Shown piece by piece: positions 41,196 through 53,500 of a stretch of 64,000 bases of DNA; position 1 is the first letter of the stretch, and every line of letters begins with the position of its first letter. The notes below the pieces were generated by a model, which saw nothing but the letters and a program-made list of their open reading frames with translations, was not told where the DNA came from and did no database searches. The stretch is from Triatoma infestans. Its lineage: Eukaryota > Arthropoda > Insecta > Hemiptera > Reduviidae. The position numbers and the translations under genes were made by a program. Where the stretch lies: positions 1 to 64,000 of the forward strand of contig JAAEAF010000666.1 in NCBI GenBank assembly GCA_011037195.1. Reading direction: 5' to 3'.

Positions 41196-42546
41196 ATAAT
41201 CAAAAAGCGATAATAGCTATGAATGGAGAAGAAGACTAAGGTTTTCTTTTACCAACTTTATAGATATCTTCTCCCGTGCTTATTTCCTAATAATTCAATT
41301 TCAATTAATTTTATCACAGGTTTACCAACCCAACTCATGCCATTATAATCAATATTTTTGGTTATACATCAAAAGTGCAGATATTCTATATTAAATTTAT
41401 CTGCATCTTATCTTTTTATTACTAAATCAACTTTCATTGTTATTATATTCAATACGGGGTGAAGGTAACCAAACTATACGCTATCCAAAGCCTCTCTGCA
41501 CCCATAAAGCTATCCTAAAGAACAAACAACAGCAATCGGATTTAAAACAAAAATCCAGACCCGGGAGGTCTAACCTACCCAAGAAACTATTCATCATAGT
41601 CTTCGAAATTAGTATTTGAACTCATATCTTCATCACGCAGTTGTTCTTTAAATAATTCAACTTAACCACTCTTCTAGCTTTTTAAAATTCAATCAAATAC
41701 CCCAAATTTAATATTCTCATATTCTTCCTTTAAGTTGGTTGTTTGCGTCTATTTATTATCGAAACAATTACCCCGGTCATAACTTTTAGTTTTTGTGGCA
41801 TCCATCTAGAGTTGTAATTACATAACCGTTAGGTGCATAAAGTAACACACTCTTTAAAAGATTTTTATATAGATTAAATCTAACAACTGCTCCAAGGGGT
41901 GACAAATTGTTGAAATAAACATGAACAATTTGAAGGATCTCACTAGAGCACAAGCTAATTTAGGAAATTTTTATAATGCAATGTACATGTACTGGTATCA
42001 ATCGTTTCAACAATAATGACAGTTTACGAGGTAACCCCCCCCTTCTCATAAATTCCCCCAAAAGCCCCTTGATATAATGTATAAAAAAAACTGATACTGT
42101 ATTTTTATGCTACGATAAAAATTCTATTCCTTCAATAATTTAAGGTTAGATTTATTTTTTAAACTATTACAATGGACGTGTTGAATGGAGAGAATTAGTT
42201 TTGTTTGATGAGTTAAGGAAAAGACTTGGTTAATACTGGTTAACTGTTATATTAATAAATAGACACAGGCTGCCTGGACTTTACAATGGATGTATGTTTA
42301 AGGTAAAGTGGTATGAGATTGACACGTAGCGATAGGATGTACTGAACTGATTTTGACTGTGGTTAACTGTCTTTATGGACTGTCTGTCGCCTATATTTAT
42401 ACCGCTTCTCCCACTCCAATCCGAGAGAGTGGTTGAGCTTCTCTTGCTCTCTTTGGTTGCTGAGCTTCTCTTGCTGTTACAACCAAAAATTCTTTTCTGC
42501 CACCTTTTTGCTCTTATGAATTTGCAAAAACTGAAAAAATAAATCT
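41196..42546. other. About 1.35 kb without recognised genes
   Basis: AT-rich. 42400-42480 holds a short direct repeat (GAGCTTCTCTTGCT, twice). No supported features. Confidence 0.5.
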
Positions 42547-43525
42547 AGTGTGAAACACTCACACAACTTTCTCTTATTCCAGTTCTTACAATTATAATTG
42601 ACAAATTTTATAGTTTGTGTACAAAATTTAATGAAAGTCGTCGAAAACTGAAAAAACTGTTCAGTAAAAGCGCACTTCCGGTTTACTAATGTCCTTGAAA
42701 CTCGGAATTTTGGCCATCTATTTATTCCTAATTAATTTGCTTTCGATGATAGAATTGTATAATCAACAATGATAGCACTTTAGAGAAAAACAAAACACCA
42801 TCCCGCCCCTAAAAGGGCCCTTAAATGAATTTTCCCAGACAAATGTTTTAAATAAAAGTTGTAGATCTTTGTATGTTTAGTTTATATAGGCTGTTTCAAG
42901 AAAATCGTCGGAGCCATTTTTTAAAAAATTGTGAAAAAGTGAAGTGGTAAAATAAACGCATTTCCAGTTTTCCGATTTTTTCAACCTCGGAATTTCATCA
43001 ACATATTCAATTCTAATAACATTATTTAGATACCAGAATTGTCTAATAAACTAAAATAGCACTTTAGACATACACCTAATCCTACCCTCTTCCATAACTG
43101 CCTTTAAATGAATTTTCCCGGAGAAATGTTTAAAATAAAAGTTGTAGCACTTTGTTTTTGTAGTTGATATACCAAGTTTGAAGAGAATCGTCGGAACCAT
43201 ATTTTGAGTAAAACGAAAAAAAGTAAAAAAACAAACAAATTAGTAAAGTGGTACTTCCGGTTGAGGAATTTTGACAGATAATGTACTGTCAGATCCCATG
43301 GTGATACCTGAACGGAATATCAAGTTTCAACTTTCTTCGGTTTTTCATTTTTGAGCTATGCTATTCACACATATACAATACATACATACATATACAAACC
43401 ATTTGCTAAAAACCACTTTTTTGGACTCAGGGGAGCTCAAGACGGATATTTCCGGTGAAAACTCGATATCGAAAATTTGACACGATTATAATACTTCCAG
43501 GAGTAAGAGAAAGTAAAAAAAAACA
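42547..43525 (+). repeat. Long inverted repeat, left arm (partner 54565-55481)
   Basis: Begins AGTGTGAAACACTCACACAA. The whole arm aligns with the reverse complement of 55481-54565 with moderate divergence, e.g. GAAAACTCGATATCGAAAAT and AATAAAAGTTGTAG. Within the arm, a module (AAATGAATTTTCCC ... AATAAAAGTTGTAG ... GAAAATCGTCGGA) is repeated with variation at about 42825, 43105 and 43300. Terminal repeats of hundreds of bases starting with AG are usual for Polinton-like elements. The inner part of this arm is cut off from the polB side by an insertion (43.5-49.66 kb). Confidence 0.85.
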
Positions 43526-44180
43526 ATGTTTCATACACTCCCACCACAATACTGATATTTGGAAAATTATATTTCTTTGTCTTGTTAAGACGTTATTTCT
43601 GTAAAGAACAAAAAATGTATTAATTTGCTTGGAATGAAATTAATGCTAAAAATATTGGAGCCCTTAACTTTGAAAAAAACTTGAAAAAAAAAAAAAAATG
43701 TTGACCAAGTGGCCGAAATTCCGCCTATCACTGATGATACTGAGGTTTGAAACTCCAGATTTTTTTTTTTTTTAACTTTGTAGATAAAAACATAATTTCA
43801 ATACTGAGGGAGCTCAAAACATATATTTCCATTTGGCAACTCAATTTCGAAAATTGTCATTATCCTTAATACTACTTATAGCAGTGAAAAAAATTTTAAA
43901 TTAGTGGAAATACAATGTTTCCCATTTATTGTACTTTTGTTTACTTAATAATTTCAAAATATGATGTTAAATATATTAAATCAAAGAAATATATATTCCT
44001 AGGTTCATAACTCTTGCATCCAGAATAACAATTAAAAAATGATCTACACATATTTAATACTTAAAACAAAATCATTTATATAATGGATTTAAACATAAAA
44101 TCATATTACAGTTGCAATATTGATGATACGTATAGTTTTCTTAAAAGACTTTATTCAATGACAAAAAAGAAAAACCATTG
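43526..44180. other. Insertion region next to left arm
   Basis: 43740-43950 again resembles the inner end of the inverted repeat (GAGGGAGCTCAAAACATATA, CTCAATTTCGAAAATTGTCA), i.e. a diverged partial copy. No gene. Confidence 0.5.
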
Positions 44181-44183
44181 TTG

Positions 44184-45611
44184 GCAAACTATTTAATGGT
44201 ATTGTATGCACTGAGATTATCCAATAACAAATATAACAATATACAAGGCTTAATGAGACACAGCTAAGAAATCATGGCCAATGACCTTCATTCATGGTTT
44301 AGGGGCTTGTTAAGCCACGCCAGTGACCTTCATTCATGGTTTAGAGGCTGTTAAGCCACGCCAGTGACCTTCATTCATGGTTTAGGGGCTGTTAAGCCAC
44401 GCCAGTGACCTTTCATTCATCCAGTTAGATGAGTTGTCAGTTTAATAACAAAAAGCTAATTACTTACTATATTATTATTATTATTATTATTAACATCAAA
44501 TTGCAAATGCTGATGATTTTAATTACTAAATTTTAATTATTACTATATATAACGTAATCCATAAATGATTTAATAAGTGCGTAAATAAAAATAAAAAATC
44601 TTTTTTCTAGAAATAACTGAAGAAATTGATTCGTCAATTATTTTGCAATAAAAAATTTGAAATGAAGATTTACTAACTTAGGCAATTTTTCATTTGATTT
44701 AAAAAAAAGCATGAACAAAAGCTAATGACTAATGAAATAAAAAGAATGATTCCATTCTTTGTCTTGCTATATAAATATAATCTTTTAAGCTAGTATAAGT
44801 TCTTGTAATAAAGTTTGGTGACGCTAATAGCTCCCAAAATAAAATCTTTGGACTTTCTTCTTAATACCTGTAGTTATATGATTTCATTTAGGATCGATTA
44901 GTCAAAAAAATCTGATCGAATATGTTGGAAAATCTCGGAAACAAATTAAGGAACAAGGCTTTTGAATAATTCTAAAAAAAGGAGACAAAATGCTTTTTGA
45001 GATAAGAATCCACCAGCACATGTTGTAACTGAGTAAATGATTATTTTTAATTTTTCTTACTGTCGTATTAGATTTTCGATATAGAGTTTACACTGGAAAT
45101 ATTTGTTGTGACTCCTATGTTATGACTTGATGTTTTAATTGCATTTTTTTTTTTTTTTAAACACATCTTAGGTGGCTTTCCGAGTTCTCGCTCATAATAG
45201 TCCAATAATTATAACTCACCCCCAATGATCCCAAAACAAGAATGATTCCATAAGAAGATAAGAGGGAAGGGTACAACAAGGTAACTTCCCTATTTGTAAT
45301 GAAATTGTGCCACGAATAACAAAATAAGTCTAAAAGACCAGCATCGCATTCAAACCTCATTCATACAATAAATACATTCATCTTTCACACATGTAGATAA
45401 AATTCCTATCGATGACCTCTCAGTACTCGAAATGCATAACAGTCACGGTGAAACTCAATAACTACCCAATGTAAGTCATTCATGCCACAATCATACATTA
45501 CTAACATCCGACACGCTCGCTCCGTCTGTCCTAGAATTTCTCCCCACACTGTATGACGTCTTAGAGCAAACTATTTAATGGTATTGTATGCACTGAGATT
45601 ATCCAATAACA
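44184..45611. repeat. 48-base direct repeats flanking about 1.33 kb
   Basis: The same 48 bases (starting GCAAACTATTTAATGGTATT, ending TTATCCAATAACAAA) occur at about 44185-44232 and 45564-45611 and seem identical. Between them are a tandem array at 44275-44425 (unit about 48 bases, CAGTGACCTTCATTCATGG, 3-4 copies) and, at 45050-45115, a partial inverse copy of the long inverted repeat (TTTTCGATATAGAGTTTACA). No coding signal. Confidence 0.8.
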
Positions 45612-47195
45612 AAGCTAATATATAATTAATAAAAATATGATAACCTATTGCACACCATAATTTTGCCCGGTAATCCTCATAACAAATGCATACAAAAATA
45701 ATATATTCGGCGGTCTACGTTTCACCACAACCTTCAGCAGCCATCATCATATGCTAGACCCATTTCATACCATTTTCCCTTAATTTGCCCAATAACCTGG
45801 TGACCCAGTTCGGTGGTACATATACATTGCAATTTTCTTAAATTATGGAATTTTGATTAAATATGTAGTTGTTCTTTATTACAGGAGGTGGGGAATATGT
45901 TGGACAAAGAGAGCATCCGAATATTTATAATATTGTAGACTATCAGGCAAACACCAATTAACTTGAATTAGCTGTATTCAAGTTACACAGTCCCTAGAAA
46001 CCGCTCAAATCGCTTTTTTCGAAAAAATACCAATATGATATTCAACTTCCTCCTGAATTAGAACTGTTTAAATATTCCATCATCTATTAGGATCATCAGA
46101 GAAAGCGAATATACTTGATAATATCTACTGTTTTTACCTGAGGGACTTTGAATAGCGTAGGCTGGGCCTTCCCCACAGATGAATTATAAATAACTGTGAA
46201 TCGAAATTCTATTACCGGTCTATCATAAATTTGTTCTAAGCCTACATCTTAAAACAGCTGGGTAATGTCTTTAGATTTATCAACTAATTCGCTAATAAAT
46301 GAACGAACGTATAATAAAGGTGGCGCTTTAATTTACCTTAGCTCCTCTAATATTAAATTCTCAAACATCAAAGAATTATTTAATAAATCTGTTAATCAGC
46401 AGTACTTGCCTTAGGATTCCATTGATGCCTAAATCGCATAGGGTGGGATAAAACTTTATTTTTAGAAACATTATTTAGCCAATATCTTTAGTCTTTGAAA
46501 CCGTGACAGCTGTTTGTAAATATATCTTTCTTAGCATAACAATAATTATAGAAATTGTCACAGTTCGGGGCCACCCTTTTGAATTCTAACAGCAATTAAT
46601 AATTTATTTATTTATTTTTTCTATTATGTTAATGGGAAAAATTAGAAAGAAAAATCGAAAGATGAATGTAATGGAAAGGTAAGACACGCGAAGAAACAGA
46701 AGAGGAAGTAGTGGAATATAGTAAACGAAACGAAAGTAAAAATAAGAATGTAAGTGAATATGACAAGAAATTGGTGGGGGTATAGATAGGCAAATAAATA
46801 AATAAATAGATGTACAATAGAGTGTGATAGTGAATATGTTCGGCGAAAAAAAGCTCAGACCCTTACAATGTTTACCGGATTTTTCTTCCAGTCTAGAAGA
46901 AGCCTTTACTGCGTGAAGACTGGCAGTGTATTGACAAGTCTCAGGGCGCAAATGTCCATAGATGTTGACGGGCTTTAAATTAAAAAAACAAGGATACAAC
47001 TTTCTCTTGTCACAATAGTTAACAGTAACAGCAACATTATCTCCAGCCAACAAGTTTTTTTACAAAATCTCAATCCCATCTATTAATATTGAATTCTAAT
47101 AATGTTAATTTATGAGTACTGAATAGCTCGTCAAAAAGAAAAGTAATTTTGCCAGAAGCAGGAGGAGCTGCGCAGGGGTCGCTATTGGGGCCAGA
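45612..47195. other. About 1.6 kb without recognised genes
   Basis: AT-rich. A minus-strand open frame at 47053-46604 is hydrophobic because of T-rich sequence and is probably chance. 46790-46805 has (AAATA) repeats. Confidence 0.45.
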
Positions 47196-47234
47196 TCTGT
47201 GAAATGTTACATACGATGGGATCTTACAAATGGA

Positions 47235-47519
47235 GATGGACTTTTCTCGTTAGGTATGCCGATGACTACGTCAGAAGGAGCTGACAGCATATATATACCC
47301 CCACCGGCCAGCAGGCAGTCAGTTCTAAGCTCACAGCCGTCTACCGCAGTTCACTAACTTTACTTATATTCACTATTACTTCATTACAATATTACTTCAC
47401 TAACACTTCACTATTACTCATAGTGTTGAACAGTATTTTGCATTGTATTTAACCATTTATTGTCAGTAATATAAAATAAACGTTTTTAAAAAGTCAACTT
47501 CCGGTTCTTGTAACATAAG
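47235..47519 (+). mobile_element. 5' LTR of an errantivirus-type Gypsy element
   Basis: Shares with 62990-63190 the LTR core ACGTCAGAAGGAGCTGACAG, TATA-like CATATATATA, GCCAGCAGGCAGTCAGTTCT (initiator), and ATAAAATAAACGTTTTTAAA (polyA signal), ending CTTGTAACATAA. It has about 45 extra bases (ATTACTTCATTACAATATT region) against the other LTR. The left border is unclear; sequence left of about 47235 does not match the 3' LTR start. Confidence 0.85.
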
Positions 47520-47534
47520 TGGCGCCCGAACAGG
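47520..47534 (+). promoter_or_regulatory. Primer binding site
   Basis: TGGCGCCCGAACAGG directly follows the LTR. It is the well-known complement of a lysine tRNA 3' end. Confidence 0.85.
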
Positions 47535-47818
47535 TACCACGAAGGCTTAAGTCAAACAGTGCGACCATTTGTCTCACGGAACCAGTGCGATTTGTCTCAC
47601 GGAATAGTGCGACCACTTGTCTCACCACATCCAAAGAAGACTTGAAGCTCCCACGTCAGTGGCTTATTCGCGGTACTCTACCCACAAGAACCCGGACTAT
47701 CCTCAGACGATAGAAGAAAGGCAAGCTGGCGAATCAACAACAACGCTTAAAAAGTGTATGTAGCTCATCTGTCCTTAAACTCTCTAAATTAGTTATCCCT
47801 AAAGAAACCATCCCAGAA

Positions 47819-48304
47819 ATGGCCCAAATTAACTATAAAATTTCCAAAGAAGACTACGACCACATCCCTTACTTCGACGGAAATCCTTCTGAGCTAGCGT
47901 TCTTCTGCGAAATTGTTGAAAGTGCTTACGCTACCGTTTGTGCAGAAAATATAGCCGAGAGAGACTATAATCACAATATTCTTTTCATAAAAGTAAAGAG
48001 TAAATTATTAGGGCCCGCTAGAAATATACTCCTCTCTAATAATATAGATCGGCGCTAATGACCATCGTAGTCGATGCGCCGAAAAAAAAAAAATAATAAT
48101 AATATAGATCATTTATTTAGTTTATTCAAATGCTTGAGAGAAAGCTTTGCCGACTCGAGATCCTTTGAGATCCTCAAAGATGAAATTTTCCAAACTAAGA
48201 TGTACGCTAGAGAGTCTCCCATCGACTTCGTCAATAGGATACAAAAGCTACGCAATTTAGTTTATATTAGACTCAAACTAGACGGACGAAAACTGAGCTT
48301 ATAA
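47819..48304 (+). pseudogene. Errantivirus-type gag, 5' part, interrupted
   Basis: Starts MAQINYKISKEDYDHIPYFD, then GNPSELAFFCEIVESAYATV and NILFIKVKSKLLGPARNILL. After a short retro-insertion (48051-48096) it continues as HLFSLFKCLRESFADSRSFE, DEIFQTKMYARESPIDFVNR and IQKLRNLVYIRLKLDGRKLS, stop near 48302. The wording P-x-F-D-G-x-P-x-x-L-x-x-F and K-L-x-G-x-A fits the capsid part of Gypsy/errantivirus Gag, which forms the particle. The C-terminal part is missing; sequence after 48304 is unrelated. Confidence 0.8.
48051..48096 (+). mobile_element. Micro-insertion: LINE/SINE 3' end, 46 bases, 14-base target duplication
   Basis: GGCGCTAATGACCATCGTAG...GCGCC followed by A-rich tail is flanked by TAATAATATAGATC at 48037-48050 and 48097-48110. 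The GGCGC/GCGCC ends can pair as a hairpin. The insert plus one duplication is 60 bases, so the gag frame stays in phase but gains a stop. Confidence 0.9.
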
Positions 48305-49659
48305 AATAATCAGAATTATTAAAAAGAAAAGGAAAAGTAAGAAATCACTGAAATAGTAAAATTACATTGCTGACAATAAATTAAAAAAAATAATAATAAA
48401 AAGTTGTTACATCGCGGTCAGTTCTGTGCTAAATTAGGTACAAATAATATTATATACGGCAATTAAAAGCTATTTATCTTGTGAGAAATTGCAATTGAGT
48501 GAATCATACATCGCCGCGACATCCGGTGTAACACCGTCAATAGGATGAATCATAATTTATATCTTAATACTATTTTAATATGGCAAAAAACAATTATAAT
48601 AATACATTACTTTTTAGCTAAATACACTATTTTAAAGACGCAAAATGTTGATGCAATTATGTTAAAATATATATATATTAAATGCCGATGCAATAAAAAC
48701 CTCCCACGCAAATTATTCGCATTATGTTAAATTATTGATGTATTATTAAACTAATAAAAAGTAAGGCAAAAAATCAACAAAAGGAAGTGGCTTGATGCAA
48801 TATAAGTTCACATAGTCGATGTAATTATTTAACAAACATTTACCATACAGCACACGCACTGATGCAATAAATTTTTTTTAACGGTGGGGGATATTATCAT
48901 CATATGGAATGACAAATTGTTTATAATTAATAGAAAGGATGTTGCTATCTTTAAATATAATTCCCATAGAGAATTTATTAAATTAATGGATGCCACGGCT
49001 GAAATAGATTTGTGTTCCTAGAGTTATGGATGTGCTAATGACTGATTATTGAATGTATTGTGTTAAAGAAAATTTAAAACAAAATCTGCAGTCATTTAGA
49101 AGGAATTTATCATTCTTACTTCCGTTTAATGTTTTTTTATTAGACGGGGATTATAACACAGAAGTATTTTTGCAGAGTAGTTTTATTTTTAAACCCATTC
49201 AACGCGCGCGCCTTACACGCCGTTAATAATGTTTCTCTATTTTTACAATCCAAAAGAAAGGAAATAATTACAACAATTAATCACCGTTTTCTCCATCATG
49301 GATTTGTACGGTTCTATTATAAATAACATAATATTTTGTTTAATTACAAAAATCCATCCGTAATGCTACAATTTTGTTAATGATATACATAATTTACACA
49401 CACAATACAACCCGTTCTTTTTTTACTGGCGGCATGTTGTAACTTATCTAGCTAAGTCTAACATGTCTCCTAACTAACCAGCAATTAAATATGTACAATA
49501 TCCCCATCTTCTCTATTTTAGCAAACAAGTGCCCCCATTGGGTAAATGTAAAAATGGTTTCTCTGTGGGCGAGGAAATTATATCCAACCAATTTTTTTTG
49601 CCAATGTTACGTTGAAAATAACCTAGCGATTAATGTTTATACTTATATTTTGTGTTTAT
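48305..49659. other. About 1.35 kb without recognised genes
   Basis: AT-rich. Short frames are low-complexity. A GC spot GCGCGCGCC at about 49205. Nothing supported. Confidence 0.5.
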
Positions 49660-50150
49660 GCCACCTAACTTAAAACACCTACCATGAAGTTCTGTTCAAG
49701 TATTAGTACTGTGAACAATATATAGCTCATTTTGGTTAAATACTTATATTTTGCACACAGCCTAACTTAAAAAACACCTAACATAAAGTTCTGTTCAGTA
49801 TTAGTACTGTGAACAATATATACCTCATTTTGGTTAAATACTTATATTTTGCACACAACCTAACTTAAAAAACGCCTAACATGAAGTTCCTCATTTGTTT
49901 AAATAATTTAAAACTAATATGTTTTTTTGCTTAATACTTGCATGTTTTTGTATTTTTTACTTTTTGTTTAATATTAGTTTGTAACATTAGTTCTGTATTT
50001 TTACTGTTTCTGTATTGTTCTGTTTTTTTAAAACTAGTATGTTTTTTGTATTTTTACTTTTATGTTAAGTACTATGTTTTTATGTATATTACCTAACTTA
50101 AAAAACACCTAACATAAAGTTCTGTTCAGTATTAGCAGTGTACAACTTAA
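49660..50150. repeat. Tandem repeat, unit about 95-100 bases; inner left inverted-repeat segment
   Basis: CTAACTTAAAAAACACCTAA...CCTCATTTTGGTTAAATACT occurs three times at 49665-49900 and once, partly, at 50094. Words from it occur in reverse complement, in mirrored order, downstream of polB: GTATTTAACCAAAGTGAGGT at about 54537 and AATTATTTAAAACAAATGAA at about 54496. It is therefore the inner continuation of the long inverted repeat on the left side of polB. Confidence 0.75.
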
Positions 50151-50283
50151 ACCAACTAACAAAAAACACACATATTTTTTTGCCTTTTATGAATTCCTCC
50201 ATAATTCACTTAGCTTAGAATTAAACGTTATTAGCCACATTAGCTGAAGTACAAGAAATGTGATCCTACTTGGCCAGTTAATA

Positions 50284-50460
50284 ATGACTCATCATAGTGC
50301 AGCTGCCAATCACCAGGAAATGACTCATCATAGTGCAGCTGCCAAGTCACCAGGAAATGACTCATCACCGTGCTTCCACTGAAATAAGCCCACATTTCAA
50401 CCCCCACCCTCAGGTGCAGGGTATATAAGCAGGTGCAGGTCGGCGCTAATTCAGTCTTCG
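50284..50460 (+). promoter_or_regulatory. polB promoter: three AP-1 sites, TATA box, initiator
   Basis: Perfect TGACTCA at 50285, 50321 and 50358 within a 36-37-base direct repeat (ATGACTCATCATAGTGCAGC). TATATAA at 50422-50428 and TCAGTC at 50451-50456, with the A 31 bases downstream of the first T of the TATA box. This is the layout of a strong insect RNA polymerase II promoter. AP-1 (Jun/Fos-type) sites would link transcription to stress or growth signals; that is inference. Confidence 0.85.
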
Positions 50461-50507
50461 TGTGACTTCCTACACGTGAACATCGCTCTCCAGAAGCTAC
50501 ATCCTCG

Positions 50508-50564
50508 CTCTAAGGACAACATTAGAAGAAATGGCCACTCTAAGGACAACATCAGAAGAAATGG
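50508..50564 (+). repeat. In-frame 30-base-offset duplication creating a second start codon
   Basis: CTCTAAGGACAACATTAGAA...ATGG (50508-50534) is repeated at 50538-50564 with one change. It gives ATG at 50531 and at 50561, 10 codons apart in the same frame. The second (MVCKKC) matches the start of polB copy 2 (MVH-CKEC), so it is likely the ancestral start. Confidence 0.9.
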
Positions 50565-53500
50565 TCTGCAAAAAATGTGGAAGGGCATTCTCTTTTATGA
50601 ACAGCCTCTATCGCCACCAAAAATACTGTGATGGCAGTGCAGAATATACCTGTAAAGTGTGCAAAAAATCATTTCCGAACAGGTATAATGGAAAACGGCA
50701 TGAAACCTTCTGCATTGAAGAACCACCTCGCAAGATTGCACGTTATGATGGCGTAGAACCAACCAAGGAACACCTTCTAAAACACGCATCAGAAGAATAT
50801 GAAACGGCATATCAAGGTAGGCTCAAATCATATTTTTTACAATCAACTGAATTTGAAGATCTACCCACCTTTCTACAATCTATCAAACCCCGTCATCATG
50901 AACTAATTAAACTCCAATTAGAGGAAAAGCATGCTTTAAAGGTTAATATATTAGTGGAATGCTTGTTTGAAAATACAATTGGAGAGCACAGCGACCGGGC
51001 CTTTAAAACCCGAAATAAGGCTGTTTACAGAAATACAAACCTCAACGAGTTTCTTGAACATGCATTCAAAAAATTAGTTAATGAAATGGAAGAAGCTCAG
51101 CTGGAGAAGAGTGGATGGCAGCTGGTTGGAATTGATGGGGCGAGGTTAAGAATAAATATGTACAAACCGCTGGGTGGGTCAACTTATATAAAACTCCCCA
51201 GCGTTATTGCAGCTAAGAAGGCCTGCATAAATCCACAAAATCAAGATGAGGAATGTTTTAAATATGCAGTGCTGGCAAAATTAATTCAAAGGAATCCTCA
51301 ACGCATCACCGCATATCAAGAACTCACCCACAGATATGATTTTTCATGCATTTCGTTTCCTACACCGCTTAATGAGATCAGAAGGTTTGAAAAAGTTAAC
51401 AACATCTCAATTAATGTATTTGGATTGGATGAAAATGATGCCGTTTATCCACTGAAGGTTGTGAAAGAAGAACTGCCAGACCATCGAGATCTTTTACTCT
51501 TAGAAGATGGGGAAACACAACATTATGTATATATTAAGCACCTTAATAAATTAGTTCATCTTCAAAAAACTACGCACAAGGAGGCAATACAATTGTGTAA
51601 ACGGTGCTTTACTGATTTTGACGGACGTTATGGGAGAACGGCAGAAGAAAAACTGAAGGAGCATAAGATATACTGCAACGACAACGCCCCAGTAGCTGTT
51701 AAACTTCCAACTGATGAGCCGTTTATTGAATTCAAAAACGTTGAACGCCAGGTGAGAGTAAATTTTGTAATTTATGCTGATTTTGAGTGTATTTTAAATC
51801 AGATTGATACATGTGAACCAACGCCTGAAAGCTCATACACAACAGCTTATCAAGAACACACGCCATTTTCCTTTTGCGCCTATGTTAAACCTGCTGCTGA
51901 AATTGAACATCTTTGGCCTCTTACAAAACCATACTTGTACAGAGGAAAGTGTGCCGCCGAATTTTTCCTAGACTATTTGGATAGGATATCCACTCCAATT
52001 AAGAAGATTATGAACAGAAATGAAGAAATGGTGATTGATGAATTGGAGGAGAGAGAATGGAAGGCGGCCAAGATCTGTTATCTCTGCAAGCGAAATTTTG
52101 AAGAACGCAATCATAAGGTACACGATCACTGCCATATATCCGGCAAGTATAGAGGACCTGCATGTAATAAATGCAATTTAAGATGTAGGAAACCCAACTA
52201 CGTACCAGTCATCATACATAATCTGAGCAGATATGACGCACACTTCATCATAAAGGAATTGGGAAAGCTACCTGGCAGAATTAATGTAATACCCCACACA
52301 GAAGAAAATTTCATCTCGTTTACCAAATATATAAATGGGGTGCAATTTCGCTTTATTGATTCATTCAGATTCATGGCTGAGAGCCTGAGTCAATTGGCCA
52401 ACAACCTACCAAAAAGCAGCTTTACAGAAACAGCGAAATTTTTTAATGAAGTGCAGCTACCACTTGTGCTAAGAAAGGGCGTATTCCCATATGATTATGT
52501 CAATTCTTGGGAAAGATTGGACGACGACGTTTTACCACCGAATAAAGCATTTTACAACAAATTAACAGACAGCAACATCGATGAAGAGGATTATAACCAC
52601 GCCACCACCGTATGGAAGGAATTTAATTGCTCAACGTTAGGAGAATATAGCGACATTTATTTAAAAACAGATGTATTGCTCCTAGCCGATGTTTTTGAAA
52701 ACTTCCGCCAAGTGACTATGAACGTACATAAACTCGACCCAGCACATTATTTCACAGCACCAGGAATGGCGTGGGATGCAATGCTACGTTTAACTGGCAT
52801 CAGATTGGAACTCTTACTGGACTACGACATGATATTAATGGTTGAACGAGGAATAAGAGGAGGCATCTGCCAAGCATCTCTCAGGTATGCAAAGGCAAAT
52901 AATAAGTATATGCCCGATTACGACCCATCACAGGAATCTACTTATATAATGTACTACGACGCCAACAACTTATATGGCGATGCCCAGAGCAGATTTCTAC
53001 CTTACGGGGGCTTCAAGTGGGCAGAGCGGCCTGGAGAAATACAAGTTCAAGACATCCCGGACGATTCTGAATATGGCTACATATTGGAGGTGGATCTAGA
53101 ATATCCTGAACATCTTCACAACCTCCACAACGATCTCCCATTCCTAGCAGAATCTATTGCGCCACCCAACAGCGATGGAAATATGAAAAAATTAATACCT
53201 CATCTGGGCAAACGGGAGAGATATGTCGTACATTACATCGCCCTCAAACAGGCTCTCGACCATGGGCTACAATTGGTGAAGGTTCACCGAGCAATACAGT
53301 TTAAACAATCCCCATGGCTTCTACCTTACATTAAGCTGAACACAGATATGCGCAAGAAGGCAACCAACAACTTCGAAAAAAACCAATACAAACTCTACAA
53401 CAACGCTAACTTTGGAAAGACCATGGAAAATGTGCGAAAACGGATGAACTATGAGCTTGTAAATAATGAAAGAAGACTGATGAAATTGGTTGCAAAACCA

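Noticed and set aside
46604..47053. 149-residue minus-strand open frame with hydrophobic stretches
   Set aside because: Composition follows T-rich simple DNA; no motif, no promoter context, C-terminal half is low complexity.
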